This document shows, piece after piece, positions 34,077 to 46,821 of a stretch of 60,000 nucleotides of DNA (position 1 is the first letter of the stretch; every line of letters begins with the position of its first letter). The notes under the pieces were generated by a model, which worked only from the letters and a program-made list of their open reading frames with translations, did not search any database and was not told the origin of the DNA. The translations under genes and the position numbers were made by a program. This DNA is from Apostichopus japonicus (taxonomy: Eukaryota > Echinodermata > Holothuroidea > Aspidochirotida > Stichopodidae), in the NCBI RefSeq assembly GCF_037975245.1, contig NC_092581.1, positions 2,802,001-2,862,000 of the forward strand, read 5' to 3'.

Positions 34077-34348
34077 ACTGTACTGTACTGTATTGTACTG
34101 ACAATACTGTACTGTATTGTCAGTACAATACAGTACAGTACTGTACAGTACTGTACAGTACTGTACTGTACTGTACAGTACTGTACAGTACTGTACAGTA
34201 CTGTACAGTACTGTATTGTACTGTACAATACTGTACTGTACAGTACAGTACTGTACAGTACTGTATTGTACAGTACAGTACTGTACAGTACTGTACTGTA
34301 CAATACAGTACTGTACAGTACTGTACAGTACTGTACAGTACAGTACAG
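34077..34348. repeat. TACTGTACAG palindromic satellite
   Basis: About 270 bp is built almost wholly from actgt/acagt pentamers, giving the palindromic decamer tactgtacag over and over, with occasional attgt/acaat variants. Its left part (34078-34145) is itself a long inverted repeat around tgacaatactgtactgtatt. Open frames on both strands (Tyr/Cys/Thr/Val repeats) are artefacts of the 5-bp period. Confidence 0.95.
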
Positions 34349-35354
34349 TTTGCTACATATTTGTCATTGTTTTTTTTCTTCTAATTTTTGCATGCATGTA
34401 TACATATATCCGTCTGTCTTTTTCGTTAACCTTTAACCATCGAACAGTGATCGTAACTGTCCTACACGATACCCTTTACAAAGAAATCCCATGAAAAATG
34501 CATACTTGTATAAACATGGTCCATTTGTAAGATTTCCAGAGGTAATGAGGCATCCGAGGTTGGAAAGGATATTTCATTGAGTGGCTTTTTAATGTCCGAT
34601 ACAAATTTGAAGCAGTTCATCACGGAACCAGGAGGCAATTACACTTACGAGCGGTGGTTGATAATAAAACCCGACGCCTTGATTTATATCGGCCGGTGTA
34701 CCACATAATTATTGGACCCTGTTAGCCCCCTTCAAGTGGCTGGAGACTCGTCCATAAAAATGACATGTTGGCTGTCATGGAGAATTGATGGCTTCGTTCC
34801 GGTCATGGCCTCCCTCCCACCCCCTCCCCCCTCGCCGAATCGACACTATCGATTTATAAACGCAGACTTCGGAAGAGTTTCCCCGAGCGTGAAGTATTTT
34901 CTTTGAATGTATACATTGGCAATCATTAAACAAAATTGGAGAATCGTGCATTATGGGATAGCCTTCATCTTTCGTAGATATTTCAAACGGTGCGAGTCAG
35001 ATCGGTGACCGACATCTGTAAAAAGATTCAAGGTGATTGATTTTATAGCTAAATTGTTGATCGATGGAAATTTAGAATTTATTTCAAGACTCGACTGGTT
35101 GGAGACTTATTGGAAATAGTTTGAGACTGCAGTAGGAAACAACACATGTATCTATCAGCAGTTTATTGCAATTGGTAGAAACAAGGGGACTGGTCTGTTG
35201 AAACTTTGTAAGTGATGCAGTACTGATGGACAAAATAGGGAACGCAACTTGTCAAAGGTTCCTTGAGTTTACGAGCTTCAAAGTGTGAATGTATTTGGAA
35301 ATGTTACAAAATGGATATTGTCCAGTCCACTACAGTAGTAGACTAAAGCACAGC

Positions 35355-35450
35355 TTAAAGGTCTACCGACACCTTTGAACTACATCGTCCTAATCACTCT
35401 AAATTAGAAATCATGAAAATAGCTGCAAAATCCATCAAAGATTGACCATA
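35355..35450 (+). repeat. Dispersed repeat, copy 2
   Basis: It contains aaaggtctaccgacac and attagaaatcatgaaaatag, matching 13293-13400 in the same order and orientation with substitutions and a small insertion. Class unknown. Confidence 0.5.
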
Positions 35451-35892
35451 AAGATTGACCAGATTTTCTGAATTCTAGTTTTCTTTATGAATAAACATTA
35501 GCTTATCATGCACATTGCTGATGTGAAGGGAGTGACCAGCTTAATTTTCTGTTATGTTATCCCTCTGTTTTCGCAACCTTATTTTCAAGGACACTGAACA
35601 CAGGTTTGTGGCTTAAGGCGATTTTTTGAAATATTTTACTGTCTCCTTTTGGAAAGAGGAACACATGATTCAAATGATATTTGCGGGCTTGCTATTAAGG
35701 GTTAACTGATTACGGCCTAAAATGAGAAATTTTGGATGAGCGCAACAGTCCATCATAGTTTGCACATATTTAATGAGTTTGCCAGCTTTATCAAAACTTC
35801 AATTGTGTATATCTTGGAAACGAACAGAGCTCTTCGAAACATTTCAACAGAGTTTGAATGAGATTATTGCACACAACAGATGTACTGAGGAT

Positions 35893-36100
35893 GAACAGAA
35901 CTAGCATTGTTCGATACAGGTGACAAATGCCTACAGTGGAATTACGACCTTCCTCGAACCTCTGGACATAACCAGCATCCATAGCCTAGTGTTTAGGGTG
36001 GCCGCATATAAAACAGGAGGCCCAGGTTTGAGTCCCGGTGGAGGCTGAAAGATTTTTCACTGTTCTGGATTTTCCAACTCACTACAATTTCAATTTTATA
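35893..36100 (+). mobile_element. tRNA-like SINE, diverged copy
   Basis: It shares its whole length with the two SINE copies of the palindrome near 57 kb, at visibly lower identity. A tRNA-like core lies at 35975-36045: the start gcatcca can pair mostly with tggaggc at its end, an A-box-like tagcctagtg is present, and the B box is degraded (ggtttgagtccc). It runs into a TA-rich tail. The tRNA fold is broken in the anticodon arm, so it is a fossil insertion. Confidence 0.65.
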
Positions 36101-37025
36101 CATACACACATATCTCTTTCTCTCTGTATATATATGTATATATTATATACATATAGTATATGTGTTACAAGCCTTCTTAAATAATTAATTACCATCAGTA
36201 GGTTGGAAAACAGCTCAAACTCATTGCTATAAAATCATTTGCATGTTCTTTACCACAGGGTATTCTACAAATACTGTAGTTAACAGACCCGTATCATGAA
36301 TAACTCAAATGTTCATGTTACTGTGCTTATCAAATACTATAGTCATACTGTATATGTGAAAGCACTGTATCCATCCAATGCAGCAAAGTACTGTGAATGA
36401 CACACAGAGGGTAAATGATTCTAAAGCATTTTGCAGATGATATTGACTCAATATGAGAAGAGCCATTGTACATACATATAACTGTTTGCTGCTTTTTTTT
36501 TCTATTTTGGAAATGTCTCTAATTTTGATGCAAACTATTGTTTACTATAAGAGGCGTTCAGTCCCGCGTCAGCAGTAGCAAAATTAATGTATTAATGAAA
36601 ACTCTCATTTCTGCTGCCGTGTCTGGGGATCTCACCAGCACTTTGGCAAACACATCAAATGATCAAAGTTGTCGGTTATTAATTTATGGCGTCGTCTACG
36701 ACATACAGTACTTGTTTGCATTTTCCCTCCCCTCTTTTATTTTCATTTCTGACAAAAGTATATATATCGATAAAAACGAGTTGTGTAAGTCATTTTGTAG
36801 ACTCGCTGTAAAACATTGCACTTACTGTATTCTTTAAGAGGGCTGTGGTAAATAGTAAATATATCAATAATTCAAATTGTTCTTTATAGTCATGATAATG
36901 GCTAAATACCAACCATGTTTTCAAATTGATGAAACCTCAGTTTTGTGAAAGCATGGTAGGAAAATTAGGACCAATTTGGATGTTTCTGTCTAAATTTTTG
37001 TTGTTGTTGTTTTGTTTCATTACAG

Positions 37026-37201
37026 GAAGAGGAGATGGAGACATTTAAATCTGATGCGAAGAGAGAAGCCAAGATGGACGCTGAACTGAAAGAACTGAAG
37101 AAGGAGAACGAAGATTTGAGAGACTACATCCTTCAACTGCAGGGAGAGGTCTACGGAGCCAGACTCGCTGCTAAATACCTCGATAAGGAACTCGCTGGAA
37201 G
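37026..37201 (+). CDS. GOPC: GOPC exon, second coiled-coil segment
   Basis: The exon begins after tttcattacag and encodes a Lys/Glu-rich coiled coil ending [19 protein letters not shown], a stretch nearly identical to vertebrate GOPC in my recollection. This coiled coil mediates dimerisation and golgin/Rab binding. The last codon is split: AG from this exon plus A from the next gives Arg. The donor AAG|gtccgt is weak against the usual gtragt. Phase 0 at the start matches the previous exon. A MITE terminus lies about 50 bp downstream. Confidence 0.92.
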
Positions 37202-37253
37202 GTCCGTCTTGGTTTAGTGTATTCATGAGATGGAATATTTACTTTGCTCCTCC

Positions 37254-37410
37254 CTTACCTGTCTCCCCACAACCTTACCACCTCGTTCAACCGCGCCTAG
37301 AAGGAACTGGTAACCTTTTAACACTGCACGCCCTCTATGACCGGCTCCCCCAGTCAATGCCCTTCCTTCTCATGCTACCATCCAAAGTGCTATGATTGTG
37401 CGTTTTTCGT
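37254..37410. mobile_element. MITE-family copy next to a GOPC exon
   Basis: It starts with the terminus cttacctgtctccccacaac and continues through an interior (including ctctatgaccggctccccca and cccttccttctcatgctacc) that matches the minus-strand interior of 6051-6318 over about 150 bp. The far terminus was not found, so it looks 3' truncated or decayed. Confidence 0.65.
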
Positions 37411-37807
37411 CTGATTTCCCTGTTCGGTTCCCTGTACAGAACAGTAGCCAAGGATCTTAGTTTTTTTCCAATCTTGGATACTGAAGTGTTCACAAGCGTC
37501 ACAGCCTGATCAGTATCCTTTTTTTACTTAAAAAGGGGGGTTTTTATAGCCGTTGGGTTGGAATAAAGTGCCTTAATACCATCGTTTCGCTATCTGGAAA
37601 AGGTGGAATATCTTGCATGACATTTCAACAGTCTTTTATTGTGACAAAAAATTTCGGAAAAATAAATTGTAAAATGTTTTACAATGTCTATAACAGAGAG
37701 AGAACAGAATTCAGTACATACCCTCAGCACCAATGAGAATTCAATGGAGCTGCAGCTCTGTGCAAAATATCTAGAAAATAGATCTGATGGAACTGTCTGT
37801 GTTTTAC

Positions 37808-37846
37808 TTTGTTCCTCGCTTACCTGTCTCCCCACAATCTTATATG
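37808..37846. repeat. Solo MITE terminus
   Basis: The sequence cttacctgtctccccacaat followed by ctta is a near-exact terminus. The preceding actttgttcctcg is shared with the copy at 37254, so the repeat unit extends a little upstream of the inverted repeat. Confidence 0.55.
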
Positions 37847-40006
37847 GATATATTTACTGTATATCTAGTTCATTGATACGGTGAAACTCCGGTACTTTTA
37901 ATTCCAAAAGAGACAGTCTTTGAAAGAAGAGTGTTTCATACATCAAGAAAGAAATGACTGTATTTTGGAGGATGTAATGTGCTCTGTTTATCAAAGACAC
38001 TGATTCATTCCTCCGAAAATTCAGCTTGTGAACATTATCTATCGATCATAAATCTACCAAGGTTTTCTCATTAGGTCATCTGATCGTCCGAAATAGGTCA
38101 TTTGGAAGAAAAAAAATGTGGGACTGAAATCTAAATAAAAGTTGTGCCAATGAGTGTGTTCGCTATAAATAGGTTGATTATCTGTCAGGCATGGTCTGAG
38201 AATATTTTGTTGGGTTTCCCGACCAAAAAAAGTTTAGTCGTCTCGGATGGTGTAATAGATAGTCGATAATAATCTGCCATTAAGTGCTTGGTTGAAAGGC
38301 ATGAAGATTGCGATGTGTAGAAGAAAACGTCTCTCGTTAGTTAGATTTTTGCCTGTCATGCAAACTATAGCACTGAGCAAAAGTAATTAACATGATGCAG
38401 TTGTTTTTATTTTTGTTTGGCATGCTTTGATTGTTGCCTTCTTTTAGATTACTAATTGGTTTGAAGAAAGAAAAAATGTACAAAAACACAACAACAACAA
38501 AAACAAAACAGAAATCAATTAATATCAAACTTGTTGCAACAATTTTTTTTTACTTTGTCACTCTCATATATTCGTTCATATTTCTAAAGATTTTCTAAAT
38601 TCACATTTCTTATTTTTGTCATTTATTATCAAATATTACACAAATTTGATATGGAGGGTTTCTTACGGTCTCGAGGGCCTCTTCCAAGGCCACTTTACCA
38701 CTTCCTTACCAGGAAATAATGTTACAATTGTATGCAAGGAGTCGGATCCCAGAAGTAGATGAAATTCCATCTCGAAATAGATTTCTTCAAAAGTTGTATA
38801 AACTTCTTCTCCAAAATAATCACTTGGGAATTGATGATATGAATTTATTATAATCTTTAAACTTGCAAGTGGAAAGTTTTTCCTCAGATTTTGGGAACAA
38901 GTGTTTGAAAAGTTGTGATGTTTGAAGCCTAATAGGATAAATTTGTAAAAGGATAAATTTGTAACAAAATTACAAAACTGGGGGTGACTTTCTGCTTCTG
39001 CAAGAGAACAAATCTCTTGAAGCAATTAAACGTACTGAACTATCAGAAAAGATCAAATCCAAGCTCTCTAAATGGCTGTTGATACTTAAAATTACAGTGA
39101 CAGGCAATCTGTACGTTTCTTAAAGTAGTTGTTGACGTCGGAAGGACTCAGGGAGATCATATTTGTGCTGGAACAGAAGGTATCCTGATTCTTAATCCGA
39201 GTCCCAGGGTACAAACACAGGGCATACAAATTTAGGGTTCATATTTTCTGTAGCAGTTTTTGAAGTCTCTCTATTTTGTTTGAAGTTTGAAAAAGTACTA
39301 AGGCTCCTGCTATACATCTTTGCGTTACTATAGCATTTTTGCGATGTGATACTGGAGCAATTATTCCTTGAACACAGCGTTTATCTTTGCTGGATTTTCT
39401 CTGAAATGATAGTTTTGCAGGATAGGTACATGAAAAATGTGTGCCTGACTTGATTAGGACATATAATGAAGGAATGAAGTGTAAACTTGACATTGTTGAA
39501 ACTGTGAATAACTGTCAGTGGATAAAGCGACATTTTTAGAGCAAGTTACAAATTGCCTTGAATTTTGTCATCTTTCAAAAGTGGGGGGGGGGGGTCCTAC
39601 TGGGTTTTAATATTTTCAAACGGTTGAAATTAGGGCACCAGGTCAATTTTTTTTCCCTCTCTAAATATATTAAGAGAGAGAGAACATCAATCAGATATGA
39701 CAGAGAACAGAAATGATTCATGAGGTCGGCGTTCGTAAGACGGTACTTTCTACATCATTCCCTCTCCCGCAGCTGTTGAAGACAGTGGCTGTTTTTTGTC
39801 ATAATTTTTGCTTCGGATTCAGATTGAATCCTTTTAGTTTGATAATGAATCCTAGTGATCAAGGTACCTACTGTATGCCGACTTGATTAAAGGGGGTTTC
39901 GGAACCGCTACAAAAAATATATTTGTCAAATATCTTACGACGTGCTTTCCTTCCTTAAATTTCGTTCCCAAGCGAGTTAATTTGTTTTACTCTCTTCGTC
40001 TCTCAG

Positions 40007-40172
40007 AATACAACAGATTCAGCTCCTGGGCAGGGATTTACGAGGACCGGAGCATGACAAGCTCTGGAACCAACTGGAGGCTGAAATACATCTCCACAGG
40101 CACAAGACAGTCATACGGGCCTGTAGAGGGCGTAGGACGAATAAGCAACGGGTGCCCCAGCCCCCCGGTCAC
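40007..40172 (+). CDS. GOPC: GOPC exon, linker before the PDZ domain
   Basis: The exon is 166 nt; its first base completes the split Arg codon. It encodes [20 protein letters not shown], then [20 protein letters not shown] and [15 protein letters not shown], closely following the vertebrate GOPC order. The acceptor is tctctcag and the donor a strong gtaagt. The encoded segment links the second coiled coil to the PDZ domain. The exon ends in phase 0, compatible with the next exon at 59292. Confidence 0.93.
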
Positions 40173-40734
40173 GTAAGTGTCTTGTAGCCTCTTGTCCAGA
40201 AGTCGCTGGTTGGATGTGTAGGCCACCTTCCCCATTGCCAAGATTTTATCTGATCGAAGATTGTTAATAGAAATATATGCCAAATGGTGCAAGATTTGTC
40301 AGCATTACGAATGGGTAAATTTACTGTCATTTTCCCATCGGTAAATTTTCCGGTCTATGTGAGTACCTCTGATTCCCCCCATCCCTTGGAACGTAGCCAA
40401 GATTTGTGGTTCCTCTTTAAAATCTTGCCCTAGCTGGCTCTAGCAGCTTGGACGCTGCTGTGTCGAAGGCTAACATGTTTGTGCGTGCAATCTTTTTTGA
40501 CATCCTTTCTATTTCTTTATTATTTAACATTTAATCAATTTTTTGGAAAAATATTATTGAACGTCTCCTGATCTGTTTTGCAATTTTCTGTAAATTTTCT
40601 TTCGAAATGTTAACTCATAGTCTAGCGATCGTCTGGACAACGGCAATGCCCATCCTCGTTTCACTGAGAGAAGATGCACTGAGGGTGTCCAACAAAGGGC
40701 TGCAAACCTCTGACCATAAATGAACATTTGGTTG

Positions 40735-40775
40735 CATCCATCCTCGCTTACCTGTCCCTTCACTACCCTAGCACT
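40735..40775. repeat. Solo MITE terminus
   Basis: The sequence tcctcgcttacctgtccctt followed by cactaccctagcac is the family terminus with a few changes. No paired end was found. Confidence 0.5.
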
Positions 40776-43700
40776 ACTACTTCACTTTGTCTGAAGTAAA
40801 CTGGTGGTTTTTGAGGACAATACTGAAATAACTTGTAACGATACATCATATTTCATAGATCTCAGGCTTTTTGTGATGTTTTCTGTAAACATGCCATTAA
40901 CTGTACACATTGCACTGTACAACTAAGACTTATGTCATTCCTCCAAGATTGTATCATGCTGAGGTGAATTATTGCAAATATGATGGATAATAATAGAGAA
41001 AAAGAAGCAAAAAAACAAATCTCCCTCAAGTTGTACAAGAATCTGTAATACATACAGTAGCAAGCTAGCAACTAGCCGTTGGTCGACGAGTACAACAATT
41101 GAGTACAATAAGAATTCCCCTCGGGTATCGATATGCGTAAGAGGGTGAGGCTCTGAGCGTTGCTCAAACTTACGCTAGAATCCACGCCATATTTCTTCCC
41201 AATATATGTCAGGAGTATCAGTACAGATCCCTGGGGGTGAGTGCAGTTAGGAACGACGACTTTAGAGTACCAATGCTTGTAGGTACTAAATCTGGTACAT
41301 TCAGTAGTAGTACCTGTTCCCTAGTGTGTGTGTGTGTTTAACACGCAAGGACAGTCAAAGCGAGAAGATTCTCAGAAAATTAATGGAATTGTTCAACGTT
41401 CCGAAGATGCTTCTTCTTCCCTAAGGTTTAACGACGATGTGATTTGTAACAGATCAAATTTAGTAGCACTACAGGTTCTGGTTTCGCTACTTACGATATT
41501 TTATGTTTGTATGCCTGAAGAGAGATTGATGATTGAATCAGTCTGTAACAAATTTGAATCCGACAGCAAGATTTAGAGAAATTGATTTACGAGGAGCCAA
41601 ATAAATCAAAATTATTTGGGAATAAATCGTAAATGCGACGACTAGGAAATAGATTTTTAATTATCAGTAGATCTTAGCGCAGATTTTCTGATGACAGAAT
41701 CCGGAAAAAAAAAAAAAAAAGAAATATGAAAACAGACAGCTGAATTCATTTTGATATTCTGGTTCTGAAAAAACAGATAATTCAAGATTTGTTCCATCTG
41801 ACGTTAAAACCTTTTCAAGAACTATTTGAAAAATAATATCATTATTTATCAACATTTTGAAAGTCCTTTCCCTCAGTGCATCATAATATTTATATTATTA
41901 ATATTATTGGCTTAAAAAAATTACTGTTTACTTTTAAAATAGACTTTCGCGACGTCGAAAATCATCGATAAAATGCGGCAAAGATCGGTTTACACCCCCC
42001 CCCCAAAAAAAAGGTCTGAGTTAATCATACTATCATTAATCATTGAACGACATGACGTGGGACTTAAAAAACAAATACGAGCTGGGAGTGACTTTACGTA
42101 CGATGCGTTACGAGTGAACTCACATCTACCTTTGGGAATTGATGATACCCTCATTAAAATTATTACTTTACAAAACTTGAAAAGAATGAAACATAGCAAT
42201 AAAGGAAAGAAAGAAAGAAAGGAAAAGTTAATAAAAAAAAAATATTGAAAGAAATGGAATAGTCTTTGCATGCAACATTTCCTTCTGCTTTTAATAATTG
42301 CTACGCCTGAGATGAGATTGGAAGTCTTCAAGAAGTTGAAACCATTGCTATGGCAACCAGTGAACATCCGCTCGCCCGGCGCTCTGTTTGTTTATCCGAC
42401 TCACAAAGTTACGCATTACGGTACGGTTCAGTTCGGTGTGTCCTTGACCCGTATAAATGCTCGATTAGTCAAATTAAGCTGTCAAAGTGGAAGTCGAGAA
42501 GTTAATCCGTTAATACTGCGAGATACTCCATTTATTAGCTTTGGGTCGGGGTGGTTACTTTAGAGAAATTGGATAAGAGGCAAACGATCAGTGCTTTGCT
42601 TGTTACATTTGAATCCTGACTTTGTTTCCCTCCCTTACCATGCCCTCACCCCCTCCCCTCTCCCACAGCTATTTGTATCCCCAAAAGGGGGGTGGGAACA
42701 GACAAAGAAGTGCTTGTTTAAGGTAGGTTCTTGTGTTAAGATTTTCAAAGTTTTAGAATCTGTAGATAGCGCTTTAAGTATGTGAAGCTATAAATTGAGT
42801 ATGGCTAAATCAGAGAGCATTAAATGAATAACAAACTTGATGCTTTTGGAAATAGAGAGGGTATTGATCGATGCAGCTCATGCCCAAAAGCAATAGAGGG
42901 CGCTCTCATCGATCCCATCTAGCTTCACGCTACTTGACAATCCTCACAGTCTCCGACTGCAGAGCATAACAGTACCGTGAGCTGATAGTATAGTTTATGT
43001 ACAAATTTTATCTTAATTTATATCGAGAGATGTTTGTAGAGAGATCTTTTGAAACATATTTTTTGAAGTTTTCAAATCAAAACTACTGTAATTGGGTTTT
43101 TTCTGGGAGTATTAATAATCACATGGTGATAGCAAAGTTACAAAAAAATCCATTTCATTATTTGAAGTACAATTTGACGAACCTAACATAAACTACTTTG
43201 ATGTGAGATTTATATGCCATTAGCATAAAAAAAAGTGTTCCAAATTTAGCTCAGGAAAGCTGCTTTAATTTTTGTTCTTTCTCAAAACTTTGCATAATTT
43301 TGTATTGTGGCTGTAGTGAATTCTTAGTTTGTAAATGTTGCGAAATGTTGCATGAATATGGGAACAGATTCCACGATGACATATCCTCAATTCTTTTCTG
43401 TAAGAACAGCTGTAAAACAGACAGAATATGTAAAGTGTAAATTTATCCAATTTATAAATTTGTCATCCTTTATTATGGTTTTGCAGTATTTTGTTTTGTT
43501 TTAAGGACCAAGTGATACAATCTATTAAGTAGCTTGGCATCATAGGCGATGACGGAGATTATACATTTTAACAGATGTCCAATTATATCTGGTGTGTCTG
43601 CCGACAATAACCCGGCAAGAACGCTCTTCTCCGTTTGGCTCGGATGATTTTTTTTCCAAATCAAGGACAGCGTTTGTACCAAAAAATGATTTATGGAAAC

Positions 43701-46667
43701 CGAGACTTTGCGGCAAAGTTAATTGACGAAATAAAAGTTTGTAGCCTTCTACCGTTTGATCCCCAGAAAGATAGAGAAGTTAAACTGCATTGAATCTGAC
43801 ACATCCGTTCCACTTGTTTGTAAGCAGAAACTGTGTTGCTTAATTCAATCTCTCTCTTGTTTACGCGACCTACTTCAGACCGCTGTGCACGCGCACCGAA
43901 TAATACAAAGTCCACAAAAGAAAAATGTTTGGGATTGAAATCTTGCTCAGACCTGTAATAATAAATGTCACATACAACGCAAATTTATTTTCCCAGAGCA
44001 TAAAAGGAAGTCACCGGGTATATCTTAATGAGTCGTGTTAGCTGAGATACTTTCTATAGCTCAGCAGACCTGGCGTTTTCTCATTGATCAGTAAAGCATA
44101 TATATGTATTCATTATTGTTTGGTTTCCCTTTTGAGTTTACCAGTTACCATGACGACAGAAAATAATTTCCTATAGAGGAAAAATTTTTTCCTAGAGCAC
44201 AAGTGGCGATGGATGGACTATAACATTCAGCTTTGATTGCAGAAGCAATATCAAACATGGAACATGGATCAATGCCTAGCTGTAAATTTAGTGCGAGTAT
44301 TCTCTAGCTTGTTTGCTTGGCTATGTCAGGAGAGAAAATTAAAATTACACCCCCCCCCTTCCCCCCTCCTGCCAAAGAAAATGGTGCCTTACTCAGTTTC
44401 AATGGGGATTCTATGGAACAGCAGTTGCTCACATGATTGGCAAATATTAAAAGGACAAAAAAAAATCATAGGATGTTTTTATGTCTCTTTTGGATTTTTT
44501 TTTTAATACTCCCTGATTGTATTAGCAATACTAATAATACCAAAGCCTACTCCCTGTGGAATCGGGTAATACACAATATTTGCGGGGAAAGAATCGACTT
44601 AATAAAATAAAATGTAAGTTGATAATACAACAAAAGTCTTGAAAATCAATTTCCTAGCCATTATAAAACTCCACCATGAATTGAGTAAAATATAATCGCT
44701 CTTCTCGTGTGTCAATATTACGGTATTACTTTCACTAATATAAGACTGCTAATCTTGGATCAAATTTCTCATCACCAAATGAATTCAGTATAATAAAAAA
44801 AAATTGAAATAATATTAAATTCTACAAATAAAACTTGCTGTTTGCATTTGGTTTCCACAGTTTTGACCGAACCTACCAAGAATTACTCAAAGTAAGAGAG
44901 CGGTTGATCAAAATACCTGTAAAGTAAACCGTTTTGGATTTCATCATTCAATGAGCATCAAGGCTTGTTGTTACCCACTCTGGTGGAATTATTTTACGTC
45001 GCCTAGAGCCTTTTCATAGTATCATTGGAGTCATAATGTAAAACCAAACTCAAATGAAATCAAAATTGTGAAATTGGCCTTCATTATTTCACATAAAGTT
45101 TTGACTCAGCCTAACTGACACGCCCTCTTAAAGCCTGTACACACTTATCCCCCCTCCCGTATATAATTGTTCCCTTGTCTACACAGGGTTTCAGTGTATA
45201 ATTTTCAGAATTAAATGCTGTTTTTGTCTTCTAAAATATACTGAGAGTTGTTTGACTGGCATTACGAAGGTAATAACAGCAAATATTTCAACTTGCCGAC
45301 TAATTCTGACAAGATTGTGCTACAGTATTGAATTGAAAAGAATTGGTCTCCTGGTGTAAGTTAAAAGCTCGTATAGTTTTAATCTGGACCAAAAAACCGA
45401 TGATTGTTTACAGCCCCTCGGAAAGTTACATCACATATTTTTAAATTTTTTGCTCTCTTTTCTATTTTCCCTTCTTTTTTCCCCCCTTCTTCCTACTTTT
45501 TAAAATATTTTTTTTTTGCTTTTGATTTCAATTACTCGTTTGATTCTCTTTCTTCTCTATCAGGCACGTCCAAGAGTTCCAAAAGTAAGATCATACATTA
45601 CTGTTGCAAGGAATTTAATGGTGAGAAATCATCGGTGTCTGGCGGCGGGTTTTTTTCTGGCAAAGTGATCGGTTGTGTTGCTAATGTGAAAAAATGATTC
45701 TTCCCTTCTCCGTGTTATTCTTTTGCTTAGAGAGAAAGTGAAAGAGAGATTGAGAGAGAAAAAAAGAAAAGATTTTTGTTAAGATGGAGGAGTTGAGAGA
45801 CAAAACAGAAAAAGGAAGAAAGGTTGTATAAAAGGGCAGGCATGAGCTTTTTCCGCGAATTCGCGGAATATCCTTGATTTCTTTTCTACCCCGGGGACAA
45901 AAATTAGCATCCTAACACACTGTAGCATATGCAAACTGGAGCCTATACCGCAATTTTTGCAAAGTTCTGTGATTTTGATTTTACACCAGGCTCATTCCTG
46001 AAAGAGTGGTGATAAATTTTTTCTAACGTATGAGGATTTGGAAAGGGGGGGGTGGAATGGGGGTGTGGTGGGGTGAAGGTAGGGTATATGCAGTTTACTG
46101 GAGGTTCTCAGTTCATAAAGAAAGGAAGACAGATGCAACATTTTATAAAACTTAACAGTCAGCACTGCTTTCAAGATTTTCATTGTGCATTGTGATTGCA
46201 AATTGGGGGGGGGGAGGAGGAGGAGGTAAGGGGGGGTGCAGCTTTACTCTTTGAATCTCACTTTGTTCATTCCAAGAGTTCTCTTTGTTAGTGAACGTGT
46301 TTGTTGGACATTTTAGTTCCTGATGTAACAAAATCTTCCAACTTCTTAAGGAGTGGTGTAAATTACATTCATCTCGAGATCTATAATTTCAGACTCCATC
46401 TTAGCAATCTACTAATACTGTACGTACGTGTTCTCCCCGAGCTCCGAAGTTTTGAGTGGCTTTTTTTTTCTCTTTTTTTCTTCTTTGACAGTGCTTTTTC
46501 TTTCTTTATCCTTTTTCCACGAGCTTTCCGTCACATCTGCTTTACATGAGGGCACTTATTTACAGGGTTGCATTGTGTCTGTACTGGTTGGTGATGATTG
46601 CTATGTAGGAGACCACTTGTTGCATGTTAAGACACTGCTAGAAAGATTGGGGAAAATTTAAACGCAT

Positions 46668-46754
46668 ATGTATATATATCTATATCTATCTATATATATC
46701 TATATATATAGATATATCTATATATATAGATATATCTATATATCTATATCTATC

Positions 46755-46814
<60 letters not shown>
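46668..46814. repeat. TA microsatellite with ctatatct variants
   Basis: About 145 bp of (TA)n is interrupted by tatctatatc phrases in the left half, which can also fold back on itself. The Ile/Tyr-rich frame read across it is not a gene. Confidence 0.95.

Positions 46815-46821
<7 letters not shown>

Larger units (their letters stand above)
4057..37025 (+). other. GOPC: Giant GOPC intron (about 33 kb)
   Basis: The interval is bounded by a donor gtaggt after codon-complete sequence at 4056 and an acceptor tacag ending at 37025. Both joined exons are in phase 0. It holds the mobile elements and arrays listed separately. The stretches between them (roughly 4060-6040, 6330-8460, 8820-10200, 13890-15230, 15800-18550, 24690-27900, 29740-30860, 31010-33990, 34350-35890 and 36110-37020) are AT-rich with only scattered short reading frames. 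I see no supported gene in them. A short extra GOPC exon may be hidden here, because vertebrate GOPC has a few residues between these two exons that I did not find. Confidence 0.75.
37202..40006 (+). other. GOPC: GOPC intron, 2.8 kb
   Basis: The intron runs from the donor gtccgt to an acceptor ctctcag. Apart from two MITE-family copies (37254 and 37819) it is AT-rich and I see no gene in it. A homopolymer G run lies near 39583-39593. Confidence 0.8.

Noticed and set aside
33896-34494. Several overlapping frames rich in Tyr-Cys-Thr-Val
   Set aside because: They are translations of the actgt/acagt satellite in different frames.
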